From contig NZ_BEGX01000061.1 of NCBI RefSeq assembly GCF_002583555.1, positions 47,620 through 111,619 on the forward strand: 64,000 nucleotides of DNA. The letters are read 5' to 3'. The notes beneath the pieces were generated by a model that was not told where the DNA came from, did no database searches, and was given only the letters and a program-made list of their open reading frames with translations. Positions within the stretch are counted from its first letter, which is position 1. Each line of letters begins with the position of its first letter. Of this stretch, positions 49,104-58,298 are shown in pieces. This stretch comes from Pseudonocardia sp. N23 (lineage in GTDB: Bacteria; Actinomycetota; Actinomycetes; Mycobacteriales; Pseudonocardiaceae). Made by a program: the position numbers and the translations under genes.

Positions 49104-49754
49104 TCAGGCGGCCGTCATCGTCTGCACCGACAGCTGCGGTCCGGGCGGTGTGCCCGCACAGCCGGTGGCGCCGTCGACCGCCACGAACATCGACGCGGTC
49201 TCCCCCGGCGGGTAGACGCGCAGCCCCCGCACCGGTGTCGGCTGACAGACCGCCGCATCGAAGTTCGCGACCTGCACGAACTGCACCTGTGCCTGCGACG
49301 ACCGGCCGGGCGCCATCGAGATCTCGGGCCCGTGCGCCCCCGACATCACCGCGGCCGGGCCGACCTGGTGCCCGTCGGCGCCCGCGACGTAGGAGACGCC
49401 GGGGAACCCCGTCAGCTCGCAGGTGCGGGTGCCCTTGTTGGTGAACACGAGCGGCCGGTGGACCGAGCCTGCGCCCGCGTCGCCCTGTCCGAGCGTGAGC
49501 GTGAGCTCCGCCGACGTGCAGCGCGGCACCCCGGAGCCGCCGCCACCGTTCGTCCGGCTGCCGGTCCCGGCGCCGGAGTCGGCCGCCGGTGTCGTGCCGG
49601 CCGTTGCGGCCGGCGTCGTCGCCGGTGTCGTGGTGGCCGCAGGCGTGCCGCCGTTGACCTCGTCGGTACCGCCGGAGCAGCCCGCCAGCACGGCCGCGGC
49701 CGCACACGCCGCCACGACCGCCCCGATCCGCATGCGTGTGGTGCGCACACCCAT
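49104..49754 (-). CDS. DUF4232 lipoprotein
   Basis: A 216-residue exported lipoprotein. The signal peptide (RMRIGAVVAACAAAAVLAGC) ends in the lipobox VLAGC. A Thr/Ala/Gly-rich linker follows, and the C-terminal 130 residues are DUF4232, with cysteines in PRCTSAEL, RTCELTGFPGVSYV and ATGCAGTPP. Function is unknown; the domain is widespread on actinobacterial surfaces. The ATG at 49754 is chosen. Confidence 0.88.
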   Translation of the reverse strand: MGVRTTRMRIGAVVAACAAAAVLAGCSGGTDEVNGGTPAATTTPATTPAATAGTTPAADSGAGTGSRTNGGGGSGVPRCTSAELTLTLGQGDAGAGSVHRPLVFTNKGTRTCELTGFPGVSYVAGADGHQVGPAAVMSGAHGPEISMAPGRSSQAQVQFVQVANFDAAVCQPTPVRGLRVYPPGETASMFVAVDGATGCAGTPPGPQLSVQTMTAA

Positions 49755-49964
49755 GTCGATCACCCCCGTCTGATCGTCCTTCACCGACAACGACGTCTGA
49801 AGCGACGAAAGGTTGCTCCGGAACGTCGAACGGTTGCGCCGATCATCGCAGTACATGATCGTCCGACCGGCCCCGGCACCGCACGAGTACCCGATGTGGT
49901 GTCGGCCGCGGCGCGGGTCCCCGGCGCGGCCGGCGTCGTAGTGTCGGCGGATGCCGCTCCCCCG

Positions 49965-50744
49965 ATGTCGTGCGGTCGCTCCTTGAGCGTCGGCGACCTG
50001 CTGCTGTTGCTCGTCGCCGGGTTCGGGGCGGGGCTCTCGGGGTCGATGGCGGGGCTGGCGTCGCTGTTCTCCTACCCGGCGCTGCTCGCCGTCGGGCTGC
50101 CACCGACGACCGCGAACATGACGAACACGGTGGCGCTCATCGCGAGCACGGTGGGATCGGTCGCCGGGTCGCGTCCCGAGCTCGCCGGTCAGGGTCACCG
50201 GGTGCGGACGATGGCACCCCTCGCCGTCGGCGGGGGCGCGCTCGGGGCGGCGCTGCTGTTCCTCACCCCGGCGGGCGGGTTCGAGAAGGTGGTGCCGTTC
50301 CTGGTCGGCGGGGCGTCGGTGGTGTTGCTGCTGCAGCCGCGCATCAGGGCCGCGGCGACGAGGTCCGAGGACGGACCGTCGCGACGTTCGCGGTTCCTGG
50401 TGCTCGCGGGGATCGGCCTCGTCGGTGTCTACGGAGGCTACTTCGGGGCCGCGGCAGGTGTGCTGATCCTCGCGTTGCTGCTGATCGGGCTGCCGGTGTC
50501 GCTGCTGCAGGCCAACGGCCTGAAGAACGTCCTGCTGGGCCTCGCGAACGGTACGGCGGCGATCGCGTTCGCGTTCCTCGGTGACGTGCGGTGGGCCGCG
50601 GTGGCGCCGCTGGCCGCCGGTGTCCTGGTGGGGGCGTGGCTGGGCCCGGCGATCGCCCGGCGCCTGCCGGGGACGCTGCTGCGGGTCGTGATCGCGCTGG
50701 CCGGCATCGGGCTGGCGGTGAAGCTGGGGCTCGACGCGTTCTGA
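49965..50744 (+). CDS. TauE/SafE family sulfite-type permease
   Basis: A 259-residue membrane protein with about eight helices and the TauE/SafE internal repeat: VAGFGAGLSGSMAGLASLFSYPALLAVGLPP and VGVYGGYFGAAAGVLILALLLI. Members export or import sulfite, sulfonate-derived or sulfoacetate anions. The solute is not known. Several starts are possible between 49941 and 49965. Confidence 0.88.
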   Translation: MSCGRSLSVGDLLLLLVAGFGAGLSGSMAGLASLFSYPALLAVGLPPTTANMTNTVALIASTVGSVAGSRPELAGQGHRVRTMAPLAVGGGALGAALLFLTPAGGFEKVVPFLVGGASVVLLLQPRIRAAATRSEDGPSRRSRFLVLAGIGLVGVYGGYFGAAAGVLILALLLIGLPVSLLQANGLKNVLLGLANGTAAIAFAFLGDVRWAAVAPLAAGVLVGAWLGPAIARRLPGTLLRVVIALAGIGLAVKLGLDAF

Positions 50745-50760
50745 CCCGTCCGGGTGCGGC

Positions 50761-52548
50761 TCAGCGCCGGCCCGTACCCGCGGTGAGTGCGCCGGTGGTG
50801 GCGCCGCCGTGGCGGCGCAGCCAGTCGTCGAGGCCGCGCTGGATCGTCGGCAGGTCGGGGCGCTTGGTGGGTTCGTTGCGCATCGCCGACTTGAGCAGCG
50901 ACAGGTGGGCGCTGCGCCGGGGCAGGTGGCTGAGCTTGGCACCCGCGGCGGCCGCGCGCAGGCCGGACACGACGTCGGGGTGCCCGCCGCGGGGCGGGAA
51001 CCCGGCGAGGGCGTAGGACACCGTCGCGGCCAGCTGCCAGCAGTCCGACGACGGGCTGGCCTTCTTCCCGCCCGCGACCTCGGGTGCGAGGTAGTCGGGG
51101 GTGCCGAGGACGTAGCCGGCCATCGTGAGGGTGGCGTCGCCGGTGCGGCGGGCGATGCCGAAGTCGATGAGATGGGCGACGCCCGCCGGGTCGACGATGA
51201 CGTTGCCGGGCTTGACGTCGCGGTGCAGGACGCCGCGAGTGTGGGCGGCATGCAGGGCCCCGGCGACGCCGGCCCAGACGCGGGCGGCGGCGACGTCGTC
51301 GAGGGGGCCGCGCTGCTGCACGAGCTCGCCCAGCGACATGCCCTGCACGTACTCCATGACGATGACCATGCCGTCGAGCCCGGCCAGGCCGGGGTCGCTG
51401 CGGGCGTGGACGAGGTCGAGGATGCGCACGCAGTTGGGGTGGCGCACGGCCGCGAGCGCCGCGGCCTCGCGGCGGATGCGCTCCTCCGTCTCGTCGTCGG
51501 GGGCGTGCGCGGCCTTGAGCGCGACGGTCGTGCCGAGCTTCGCGTCGTGCGCGAGGACGACCCGGCCGAACCCGCCGGCGCCGATGCGCCGGATCGGGGC
51601 GAACCGGTTGCCACGGACGGGACGGTGCACGGCGGCCGCGGGGAACGCCGGGGGCGGTACGGGCGCGCCTGCGGCGGCGGTGGGCGCGACGAGGGTGCGC
51701 GGTGGCGGGACCCTGGTCTGCGTCGACGGCGGCCGGACCGGCGGTGGCACGGGCCGGGGCGGCGGGGCGTCGTAGCGCTGCGCGGGGACCGGCGACGACG
51801 GGGCGGGCGGGTCCTGGCGCCACCGGCTGCCGCGGTCGGCGGCGGTCCCGGGGTTGAGCGAGCGGGCCACGACCTCGTGGCGCGGGGCGCCGACCATCGC
51901 TGTGAGCACGATGCCGAGGAACGTGCCGACGCCGACTCCGATCCACAGGTGCTCCGACGAGCCGGCGGGGCTGCCGACGGTCACCAGGGCGAGGGCGAGG
52001 ACGGGGAGCCAGAAGAAGCGGGACGGCCAGGCCGGTCCTCGGCGCAGGGCGGTGCGTATCTGGATGAGCACGAACAGAGTCGACACGATGGGGACGACGA
52101 CGAGCAGCAGCACCGCGAGGCCCAGCCCGACGGGCTCGGACGGGTCGAACGCGTCGCCGACCGATCCGGCGCCGAGGTACTGCGACTGGGCGCCGGCCAC
52201 GCACACCTGGGTGCCGAGGTTGCGGACGGCGGCGGTGCTGAGGCCGGGGACGGCTCCGCCCGCCGCGGCGGCGGAGAACACCTGCCCGACCGCGGAGAAC
52301 GCGAGCAGCGGCAGCAGCCCGCAGGTGACGACGCCGATGGCGGCGAGGGCGGTGCCCTGCGCGGCGTTGTAGCGGGAGCCGATGCGCTTGCGCCACAGAG
52401 CGACGCCGACGGTTCCGACGGTCGGCAGCAGGCCGACGGCGATGCCGAGGACGGTGGTGGCCCACGCCCAGGGGCCTGGGCAGACGTCGGGACCGATGCT
52501 GCGCAGGTTGTCGAGCAACCCGGCCAGAAGCGCGGCCAGCGTGTCCAC
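50761..52548 (-). CDS. Membrane Ser/Thr protein kinase, N-terminal membrane domain
   Basis: A 595-residue protein. Residues 1-220 hold about five membrane helices, residues 225-305 a Pro-rich linker, and residues 310-575 a Hanks-type kinase. Kinase motifs: IGAGGFGRVVLAH, VALKAAH (Lys), VLHRDVKPGNVIVD (catalytic loop), HLIDFGIARR (DFG) and LGTPDYLAPEVAGGKK (APE). This is the reverse of PknB, where the kinase is N-terminal with one helix after it. No PASTA repeats. The signal sensed is unknown. Confidence 0.9.
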   Translation of the reverse strand: MDTLAALLAGLLDNLRSIGPDVCPGPWAWATTVLGIAVGLLPTVGTVGVALWRKRIGSRYNAAQGTALAAIGVVTCGLLPLLAFSAVGQVFSAAAAGGAVPGLSTAAVRNLGTQVCVAGAQSQYLGAGSVGDAFDPSEPVGLGLAVLLLVVVPIVSTLFVLIQIRTALRRGPAWPSRFFWLPVLALALVTVGSPAGSSEHLWIGVGVGTFLGIVLTAMVGAPRHEVVARSLNPGTAADRGSRWRQDPPAPSSPVPAQRYDAPPPRPVPPPVRPPSTQTRVPPPRTLVAPTAAAGAPVPPPAFPAAAVHRPVRGNRFAPIRRIGAGGFGRVVLAHDAKLGTTVALKAAHAPDDETEERIRREAAALAAVRHPNCVRILDLVHARSDPGLAGLDGMVIVMEYVQGMSLGELVQQRGPLDDVAAARVWAGVAGALHAAHTRGVLHRDVKPGNVIVDPAGVAHLIDFGIARRTGDATLTMAGYVLGTPDYLAPEVAGGKKASPSSDCWQLAATVSYALAGFPPRGGHPDVVSGLRAAAAGAKLSHLPRRSAHLSLLKSAMRNEPTKRPDLPTIQRGLDDWLRRHGGATTGALTAGTGRR

Positions 52549-52807
52549 GGCTCCCCGCCCTCCCCCGGTCCGTCCCGTCCACTATGTCAGGCGCGGGGTG
52601 GGGCGCGGCGCACCGCACGCCGACGCGGGGGCCCACGCACCCGTCAGTAGTCCTGTGAGCTGCGGGGACCGCTCCGGCCGTGCGGGTCGAGGTCGGCGTC
52701 GAAGCGGGAGGCGGGTCCTCGCCGTCCGGCCTCCCCGCGCCATGCGCCCCCAGGAGGTGCAGGCTGGGTCCACCCCCACCTGCGAACCACCTCCGAAGGA
52801 GCCTCCC

Positions 52808-53596
52808 GTGGGCCTGACCCGCACCTGCGGACCACTGTCGCCGACCGCGCCGGACACGGTGAACTACGCGATCGACGGTCCGCCGCACAAGCTGCTCGCT
52901 CACCCGTTCGAGCGGCGCGTGCGGGCCGAGTTCGCCGGGCGCACCCTGCTCGACACCCGCGACGGGCTGCTCCTGCACGAGACCGCGCTGCTGCCGGTGC
53001 TGTACGTGCCGTTCGCCGACATCGACGGCGACCTTCTCGTCGAGTCGGAACACACGACGCACTGCCCGTTCAAGGGCGACGCCGCATACCACTCGCTGCG
53101 CGCCGGTGACCGCGTCGTCGAGAACGCGGTGTGGTCCTACCCTCAGCCGCGGCCCGCGACCCCGTGGCTGGCCGGGCGCGCCGCCGTGTACTGGACGGCG
53201 GCCGACGCCTGGTTCGACGAGGACGAGCAGGTCCACGCCCACCTCACCGACCCGTACACACGCGTCGACATCCGCCCGACGAGCCGGCACGTGCAGGTCC
53301 GCCACGGCGACGTCGTCGTGGCCGAGTCCCGCAGCGCGACGCTGCTGTGCGAGACCGGCCTGCCGTGGCGCTGGTACCTGCGTGAGCAGGACGTCGTGGC
53401 ACCGCTGGAGCCGAGCGTGACCCGTACCCGCTGTCCCTACAAGGGCGAGGCCGGCTACCGCGGGGTGCGGCTGCCCGACGGCCGTCTGCTCGCCGACGCG
53501 GCCTGGACCTACCCGGACCCGCTGCCGGAGTCGGCGCGGATCGCGGGCCTGCTGTCGTTCGCCCACGACGAGCTCACGGTCGTCGTCGACCCGTAG
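52808..53596 (+). CDS. DUF427 protein, two domains
   Basis: A 262-residue protein with two DUF427 beta folds: the first has VRAEFAGRTLLDTRDGLLLHET and TTHCPFKGDAAYHSL, the second has VQVRHGDVVVAESRSATLLCETGLPWRWY and TRCPYKGEAGYRGV. The DUF427 fold is a small beta-roll of unknown enzymatic role. AAGGAG at 52795-52800 precedes the GTG start. The 259-bp upstream spacer holds no clear gene. Confidence 0.88.
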   Translation: MGLTRTCGPLSPTAPDTVNYAIDGPPHKLLAHPFERRVRAEFAGRTLLDTRDGLLLHETALLPVLYVPFADIDGDLLVESEHTTHCPFKGDAAYHSLRAGDRVVENAVWSYPQPRPATPWLAGRAAVYWTAADAWFDEDEQVHAHLTDPYTRVDIRPTSRHVQVRHGDVVVAESRSATLLCETGLPWRWYLREQDVVAPLEPSVTRTRCPYKGEAGYRGVRLPDGRLLADAAWTYPDPLPESARIAGLLSFAHDELTVVVDP

Positions 53597-53625
53597 GCGG
53601 TCCCGATGCCGGTCGGGCGGCGGGG

Positions 53626-54105
53626 TCAGCCCGTCGCGTTGCCGTCCGAGTCGTCGACGAGCAGCGCCTCGAGGGCCGGCAGCGCCTCGGTCAGCGCGGC
53701 GACCTGTGCCGGGTCGAGCCGGCGCAACCGGCGCGCGAGCAGCGCGGTGCGGTGGTTGCGCACCTCGGAGAGCACCTCGGCGCCCTTGTCGGACAGCGTG
53801 ATCAGTACGCCGCGGGCATCGTCGGGGTCGACCGTGCGCACCACGAGACCCTGCTCGTCGAGCGCGGTGAGCACCCGGCTCATCGTCGGCGCGGTGACGG
53901 CCTCGCGGCGCGCGAGGTCGGAGAGCCGCAGCGGCCCTTTCTGCTCGACGGTGACGAGCGTCGAGAGCTGCAGCGGGGGAACGGACTGCCGCCCGTCGAT
54001 GCGGATGCGCCGGTTCAGCCGTCCCACGACCAGCCCGAGCCGGGCGGCCAGGGGCGTCGGGTCCTCGTCGGCCGGGTCGCCGTCCGCCGGTCTCGTCTCG
54101 TCCAT
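53626..54105 (-). CDS. MarR family transcriptional regulator
   Basis: A 159-residue MarR protein: RRIRIDGRQSVPPLQLSTLVTVEQKGPLRLSDLARREAVTAPTMSRVLTALDEQGLVVR is the winged helix, with the wing at DPDDARGVLITLSDKG. The ATG at 54105 is favoured by a GGAGGTGG 8 nt upstream; an ATG at 54159 would add 18 residues. Neighbouring targets are not obvious. It follows the DUF427 gene tail to tail. Confidence 0.88.
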   Translation of the reverse strand: MDETRPADGDPADEDPTPLAARLGLVVGRLNRRIRIDGRQSVPPLQLSTLVTVEQKGPLRLSDLARREAVTAPTMSRVLTALDEQGLVVRTVDPDDARGVLITLSDKGAEVLSEVRNHRTALLARRLRRLDPAQVAALTEALPALEALLVDDSDGNATG

Positions 54106-54266
54106 GCCGCCCGCCACCTCCGGGCTCGCCACGTCGGCACCGCCTCGCATGGCGTTCATGGTGCCAGCACCGTCCACATCCGACGACGGCGGCTCGCTGC
54201 CGCACCGCGTGGACGTGCGAGGACCGGGCTCGGGGAGACGACCGCGGCCCGGCGGCCGGCACCGGG

Positions 54267-55232
54267 TCAGACCTTGCGGAGCCGGATCCCGGTGACGGCG
54301 TGGTTGCGGCCCTTGCGCAGCACCAGGCTGGCCCGGCCCCGCGTCGGCAGGATGTTCTCCTCCAGGTTCGGGCCGTTGATCTCCGCCCAGATCGACTGCG
54401 CCCGCTCGATGGCGGCGGGCTCGTCCAGGGCGGCGTAGCGGCGGAAGTACGACGCGGGATCGCGGAACGCCGTCTCCCGCAGGCGCAGGAAGCGGTTGAC
54501 GTACCACTGCCGGATGTCCTCGGTCGCGGCGTCGACGTAGACGGAGAAGTCGATGAAGTCGCTGACCGCGAGCGCCCCGCCCATCGTCAGGCTCGGCTGC
54601 GCGGGCTGCAGCACGTTGAGACCCTCGACGATGAGGATGTCGGGCTTGTGCACCACCGTCCGCTCGCCCTCGACGATGTCGTAGACGAGGTGCGAGTAGA
54701 CCGGGGCATGGACCTCCGGGCGGCCCGCCTTGATCTCGGTGATGAACCGCAGCAGCGCCCGCCGGTCGTAGGACTCGGGAAACCCCTTGCGCTGCATCAG
54801 GTCGCGGCGTTCGAGCTCGGCGTTGGGGTACAGGAAGCCGTCGGTGGTGATGAGCTCGACGCGGGGGTGCTGGGGCCAGCGCGCGAGCAGCAGGCGCAGC
54901 AGCCGCGCCGTCGTCGACTTGCCCACCGACACCGACCCGGCGATCCCGATCACGAACGGGGTGCGCTCCGTCGTGCCGCCGAGGAAGTTGCGGTAGGCCC
55001 GGTAGAGCCGCCCACCCTCCTGCACGTGCAGGGTCAGCAGCCGCGACAGCGGCAGGTACACCTGGCGGACCTCGTCGAGGTCGACGAAGTCGCCGAGGCT
55101 CCGGACCTGTTCCAGCTCGTGCGCCGTCAACGGCAGCGGTGTGGCGGTACCCAGGCGCGCCCACGCATCCCGGTCGAAGTCGACGAACGGCGACGACGCG
55201 AGTCCGTCGCGGACCCCCGCTGAGCGGGTCAC
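54267..55232 (-). CDS. coaA: Pantothenate kinase
   Basis: A 321-residue type I pantothenate kinase: Walker A in [50 protein letters not shown], the EGLNVLQP motif and the C-terminal [13 protein letters not shown]. It phosphorylates pantothenate as the first committed step of coenzyme A synthesis. The GTG at 55232 overlaps the stop of a 15-residue leader ORF by GTGA. Confidence 0.95.
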   Translation of the reverse strand: MTRSAGVRDGLASSPFVDFDRDAWARLGTATPLPLTAHELEQVRSLGDFVDLDEVRQVYLPLSRLLTLHVQEGGRLYRAYRNFLGGTTERTPFVIGIAGSVSVGKSTTARLLRLLLARWPQHPRVELITTDGFLYPNAELERRDLMQRKGFPESYDRRALLRFITEIKAGRPEVHAPVYSHLVYDIVEGERTVVHKPDILIVEGLNVLQPAQPSLTMGGALAVSDFIDFSVYVDAATEDIRQWYVNRFLRLRETAFRDPASYFRRYAALDEPAAIERAQSIWAEINGPNLEENILPTRGRASLVLRKGRNHAVTGIRLRKV

Positions 55233-55276
55233 CGCGGCGCCACCATCGGCTGCCGTCGGCTCGTACAGCTCGACAT
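55229..55276 (-). CDS. 15-residue leader ORF overlapping coaA
   Basis: The ATG at 55276 encodes [15 protein letters not shown] and its TGA overlaps the coaA GTG. A TAGGTT hexamer (55290-55285) sits 8 nt upstream, fitting a leaderless start. Like the dop leader, it may drive coaA by termination-reinitiation. Confidence 0.45.
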   Translation of the reverse strand: MSSCTSRRQPMVAPR

Positions 55277-55366
55277 GGTGGTCAAACCTAGACGCCGAGA
55301 CCTGCGATGGGCGTCGTGAGATCGGTCGCACCGCCCGGGAGGCGGGCGGATCTCGGTGGTGCCCGG

Positions 55367-55378
55367 CACGATGGCCCG
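55367..55378 (+). promoter_or_regulatory. Leaderless-type promoter of the winged-helix pseudogene
   Basis: CACGAT at 55367-55372 is followed by 6 nt and the ATG at 55379. Confidence 0.35.
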
Positions 55379-55587
55379 ATGACCGTCGCCGAGCTCGACC
55401 CCCGGGCCGTCCTCGCCCACCGCGTCGCCGCGCACGGCCTCCCCGACCGCGCGCCGGCGGCGTCGCCGACCTCTCGGTGTGCGGCCTCGGGGTGCAGGAC
55501 ACTCCACCGGGCGCGCTGCGCGCGGCCCTCTCGGCCCGGCTGGCCACGGTCCGCGGCACCGCCGAGGCGGTCGTGACCGTCGGCTGA
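55379..55587 (+). pseudogene. Truncated, frameshifted winged-helix DNA-binding protein
   Basis: The first frame reads [22 protein letters not shown] from the ATG at 55379. After about position 55455 the similarity continues in another frame as [29 protein letters not shown], ending at TGA 55585-55587. Both pieces resemble the N-terminus of the actinobacterial winged helix DNA-binding domain-containing family (HTH_42). The bulk of the usual 350-400 residues is gone. The assignment is from memory of that N-terminal pattern. Confidence 0.6.
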
Positions 55588-55711
55588 CCGCCGCACGTCA
55601 CGGTGCTCGCCGGGCCGGGCCGGACCTGCTCCGACGCCCTACACTCGGTCAGCCCGCACCGGTCCGGCTCCGCTCTCGGGGCGCCCGACGAACGAACGCC
55701 CAGGAGCTGCA

Positions 55712-55765
55712 GTGCCCGCCGACCGGCTCCCCTCCCCCGCACGCCGCCCCGGCGGGCCGTGGTGA
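55712..55765 (+). CDS. 17-residue leader ORF overlapping the CBS-domain gene
   Basis: The GTG at 55712 follows AGGAG (55702-55706) and encodes [17 protein letters not shown]. Its TGA overlaps the GTG start of the membrane protein gene at 55762. The CBS gene itself has no Shine-Dalgarno, so coupling is plausible. It is less clear than the dop and coaA cases. Confidence 0.35.
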   Translation: MPADRLPSPARRPGGPW

Positions 55766-57123
55766 CCGTCCTGTTGTCGGTGCTCGGCCTCGTCGCCGTG
55801 CTCGCCCTGACCTTCGGCACCGCCGTGGCGGTCGCGTCGGAGTTCTCCCTCACCGCGCTCGAACGCAGCCAGGTCGAGGGGCACGTCGCCGCGACCGGGG
55901 ACCGTCGCGCCACCGTCCTGCAGAGCGCGCACCGCGGCCTGTCGTTCCAGCTGTCGGGCGCCCAGCTGCTCATCACCGTGACGACACTGGCCACCGGGTA
56001 CATCGCCGAACCCGCGATCGCCGAGCTGATCCGCCCTGGCCTGGCGGCCACCGGCATGTCCGAGGGCTGGGCCGCGGGCGGCGCGACGGCGTTGTCACTG
56101 GTCCTGGCCACGACGCTGTCGATGGTGTTCGGGGAGCTGGTGCCCAAGAACATCGCGATCGCCCGCCCGCTGGCCACCGCCCGCGCCGTGGTGTGGCTGC
56201 TGGCCGGGTTCTCCGGCGCGTTCCGCTGGCTCATCGTCGGGCTCAACCGGGCCGCGAACGGCGTCGTCCGCAAGCTCGGCGTGGAGCCCGCGGAGGAGCT
56301 CCGCTCGGCGCGCGCCCCCAACGAGCTCAGCTCGCTGGTCCGCGCCTCCGCCGCGCACGGCACCCTCGACGAGGGCACCGCCACCCTGATGGACCGGTCG
56401 CTGCGGTTCACCGACCGCGTCGCCGAGGACCTGATGACCCCGCGGGTCCGGATGGAGGCCCTGGCCGCCGACGACTCCGTCGCCGACCTCGTCCTGCTCT
56501 CACGCACCTCCGGGTTCTCCCGCTTCCCCGTCCACGACGGCGACCCCGACTCGGTGCTCGGGCTCGTCCACGTCAAGCAGGCGTTCGCCGTGCCCGCCGC
56601 CGACCGCGTCCACACCCCGGTGCGGGAGCTGGTGCAGGTGGCGCCGACGGTCCCGGAGTCCCTCGACGGCGACGCCCTGCTGACCCGCCTGCGCGACTCG
56701 GGCCTGCAGATGGCCGTCGTCGTCGACGAGTACGGCGGCACCGCGGGGATCGTGACGCTGGAGGATCTCGTCGAGGAGATCGTCGGCGACGTCCGCGACG
56801 AGCACGACCGTGCCGAGGCGCCCACCGTGCGCCCGCTGGGCCGCGACTCCTGGGTGGTGTCGGGGCTGCTGCGGGCCGACGAGGTCGCCGATGCCACCGG
56901 CTTCGAGATGCCCGAGGGCGACTACGAGACGCTCGCCGGGCTGGTCCTGTCCCGGCTCGGGCGCATCCCCGACGTGGGTGACGACCTCGTCGTCGGCGGC
57001 TGGCGGCTGACCGTGATGCGCCGCGACCGCCACCGGATCGCCGAACTGCGCCTCGCCCGGCTGGCCGACGACCTCGGTCGTGCCGGCAGCGGTCGCGACG
57101 GGGAGGCTCCTGATGGGCGGTGA
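55762..57123 (+). CDS. CNNM/CorC-type membrane protein with CBS pair
   Basis: A 453-residue protein: DUF21/CNNM membrane domain with four helices ([53 protein letters not shown]), then a CBS pair (residues about 205-330; [46 protein letters not shown]), and a C-terminal CorC/HlyC domain ([29 protein letters not shown]). The family is linked to Mg2+/Co2+ efflux. It overlaps the next gene by 11 bp. A GTG at 55759 is an equally close start. Confidence 0.9.
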   Translation: MTVLLSVLGLVAVLALTFGTAVAVASEFSLTALERSQVEGHVAATGDRRATVLQSAHRGLSFQLSGAQLLITVTTLATGYIAEPAIAELIRPGLAATGMSEGWAAGGATALSLVLATTLSMVFGELVPKNIAIARPLATARAVVWLLAGFSGAFRWLIVGLNRAANGVVRKLGVEPAEELRSARAPNELSSLVRASAAHGTLDEGTATLMDRSLRFTDRVAEDLMTPRVRMEALAADDSVADLVLLSRTSGFSRFPVHDGDPDSVLGLVHVKQAFAVPAADRVHTPVRELVQVAPTVPESLDGDALLTRLRDSGLQMAVVVDEYGGTAGIVTLEDLVEEIVGDVRDEHDRAEAPTVRPLGRDSWVVSGLLRADEVADATGFEMPEGDYETLAGLVLSRLGRIPDVGDDLVVGGWRLTVMRRDRHRIAELRLARLADDLGRAGSGRDGEAPDGR

Positions 57124-58177
57124 CCTGCTCTCCCTGCTCGCCGCGATCCTGCTGCTGCTGGCCAACGCGTTCTTCGTCGGCGCCGAGTTCGCGCTGATCT
57201 CGGCCCGCCGCGACCGGCTGGAGGCCATGGCGCACAGCGGGGACGCGGCCGCGCGCACGGTGCTGGCCGCCTCCGCCGACCTGTCGCGGATGCTCGCCGC
57301 GTCCCAGCTCGGCATCACGATCGCGTCGCTGCTGCTGGGCCGGCTCGGAGAACCCGCCGTCGCCCACCTCATCGAACGCCCGTTCCAGCTCCTGGGGCTG
57401 CCCGAGGGGCTGTTGCACCCGATCGCGTTCGCGATCTCGTTGGCCGTCGTCGTCGTCGCGCACATGGTGCTGGGCGAGATGGTGCCCAAGAACATCGCGA
57501 TCGCGGGACCCGAGCGCACCGCGGCGCTGCTGGTGCCGCCGTTCCTGGTGTGGACGCGCATCGCCGGCCCGATCGTCTCGATGTTCAACTGGATGGCCAA
57601 CTCGGTGCTACGGCTGCTGGGCGTCGAGCCGCGCGACGAGCTGGAGTCGGCGTTCACCCGCGGCGAGATCGCCGAGATGATCTCCGACTCACGGCGCGAG
57701 GGCCTGCTCGACGACGAGGAGTCCAGCCGGCTCTCGCGCACGCTGGGCTCGGCCGAGGCCACCGTCGCCGACGTCGTCGTCCCGCTCGCAGAGCTGGTGA
57801 CGCTGTCGCCCGAGCCGACGGTCGGGGAGGTCGCGGCGGCCGTCGCGGAGACCGGGTTCTCCCGGTTCCCGCTGCGGGGCGACGACGGGCGGCTCGTCGG
57901 GTACCTGCACGTCAAGGACATCCTCGACGTCGTCGACGACCCGGCGGCGGTCGTCCCGGCGTCCCGGTTCCGGGGGCTGCCCGAGGTCCCGGCCGACGCC
58001 CGCCTCGACGAGGCCCTCGCGGCGCTGCGCAGCTCCCGGGCGCACCTGGCCCGGGCGGTCGACCCCGCCGGCCGCACCGTGGGGCTCGTCGCGATGGAGG
58101 ACCTGCTGGAGGCCTACGTCGGCACGGTCCGCGACTCCACCCACACCCCGCGCCCGGCGGGACGATCCGGGGACTGA
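57113..58177 (+). CDS. CNNM/CorC-type membrane protein, shorter paralogue
   Basis: A 354-residue paralogue of the preceding protein: [54 protein letters not shown], then a CBS pair (FSRFPLRGDDGRLVGYLHVKDILDVV; VGLVAMEDLLEAYVG). It lacks the C-terminal CorC domain. The two genes overlap and probably encode partners in one membrane complex. GGGAGG precedes the ATG at 57113. Confidence 0.9.
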   Translation: MGGDLLSLLAAILLLLANAFFVGAEFALISARRDRLEAMAHSGDAAARTVLAASADLSRMLAASQLGITIASLLLGRLGEPAVAHLIERPFQLLGLPEGLLHPIAFAISLAVVVVAHMVLGEMVPKNIAIAGPERTAALLVPPFLVWTRIAGPIVSMFNWMANSVLRLLGVEPRDELESAFTRGEIAEMISDSRREGLLDDEESSRLSRTLGSAEATVADVVVPLAELVTLSPEPTVGEVAAAVAETGFSRFPLRGDDGRLVGYLHVKDILDVVDDPAAVVPASRFRGLPEVPADARLDEALAALRSSRAHLARAVDPAGRTVGLVAMEDLLEAYVGTVRDSTHTPRPAGRSGD

Positions 58178-58192
58178 CTCGACCCGGGTTCA
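58178..58192. repeat. 15-bp motif shared with the MerR-like site at 6762-6776
   Basis: CTCGACCCGGGTTCA here is the exact reverse complement of the 15 bp at 6762-6776. Both are near-palindromic, centred on ACCCGGGT. It lies 1 bp after the CBS gene stop. A functional tie is not shown. Confidence 0.35.
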
Positions 58193-58286
58193 GGGAGCAC
58201 CCTTCCTGGGTCCTCGCTCTCGGCATCGAGGAGGACGGGCCGGGCAGGCGCCGGGTCCACCGCCCCGGCACCGACGACGCGGCCGG

Positions 58287-58298
58287 TACCGTCGCCGG
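58287..58298 (+). promoter_or_regulatory. Leaderless-type promoter
   Basis: TACCGT at 58287-58292 is followed by 6 nt and the GTG at 58299. Confidence 0.45.

Noticed and set aside
50438..54262. 1274-residue minus-strand frame over the kinase and DUF427 region
   Set aside because: Arg/Pro/Ala-rich translation without motifs, overlapping several real genes.
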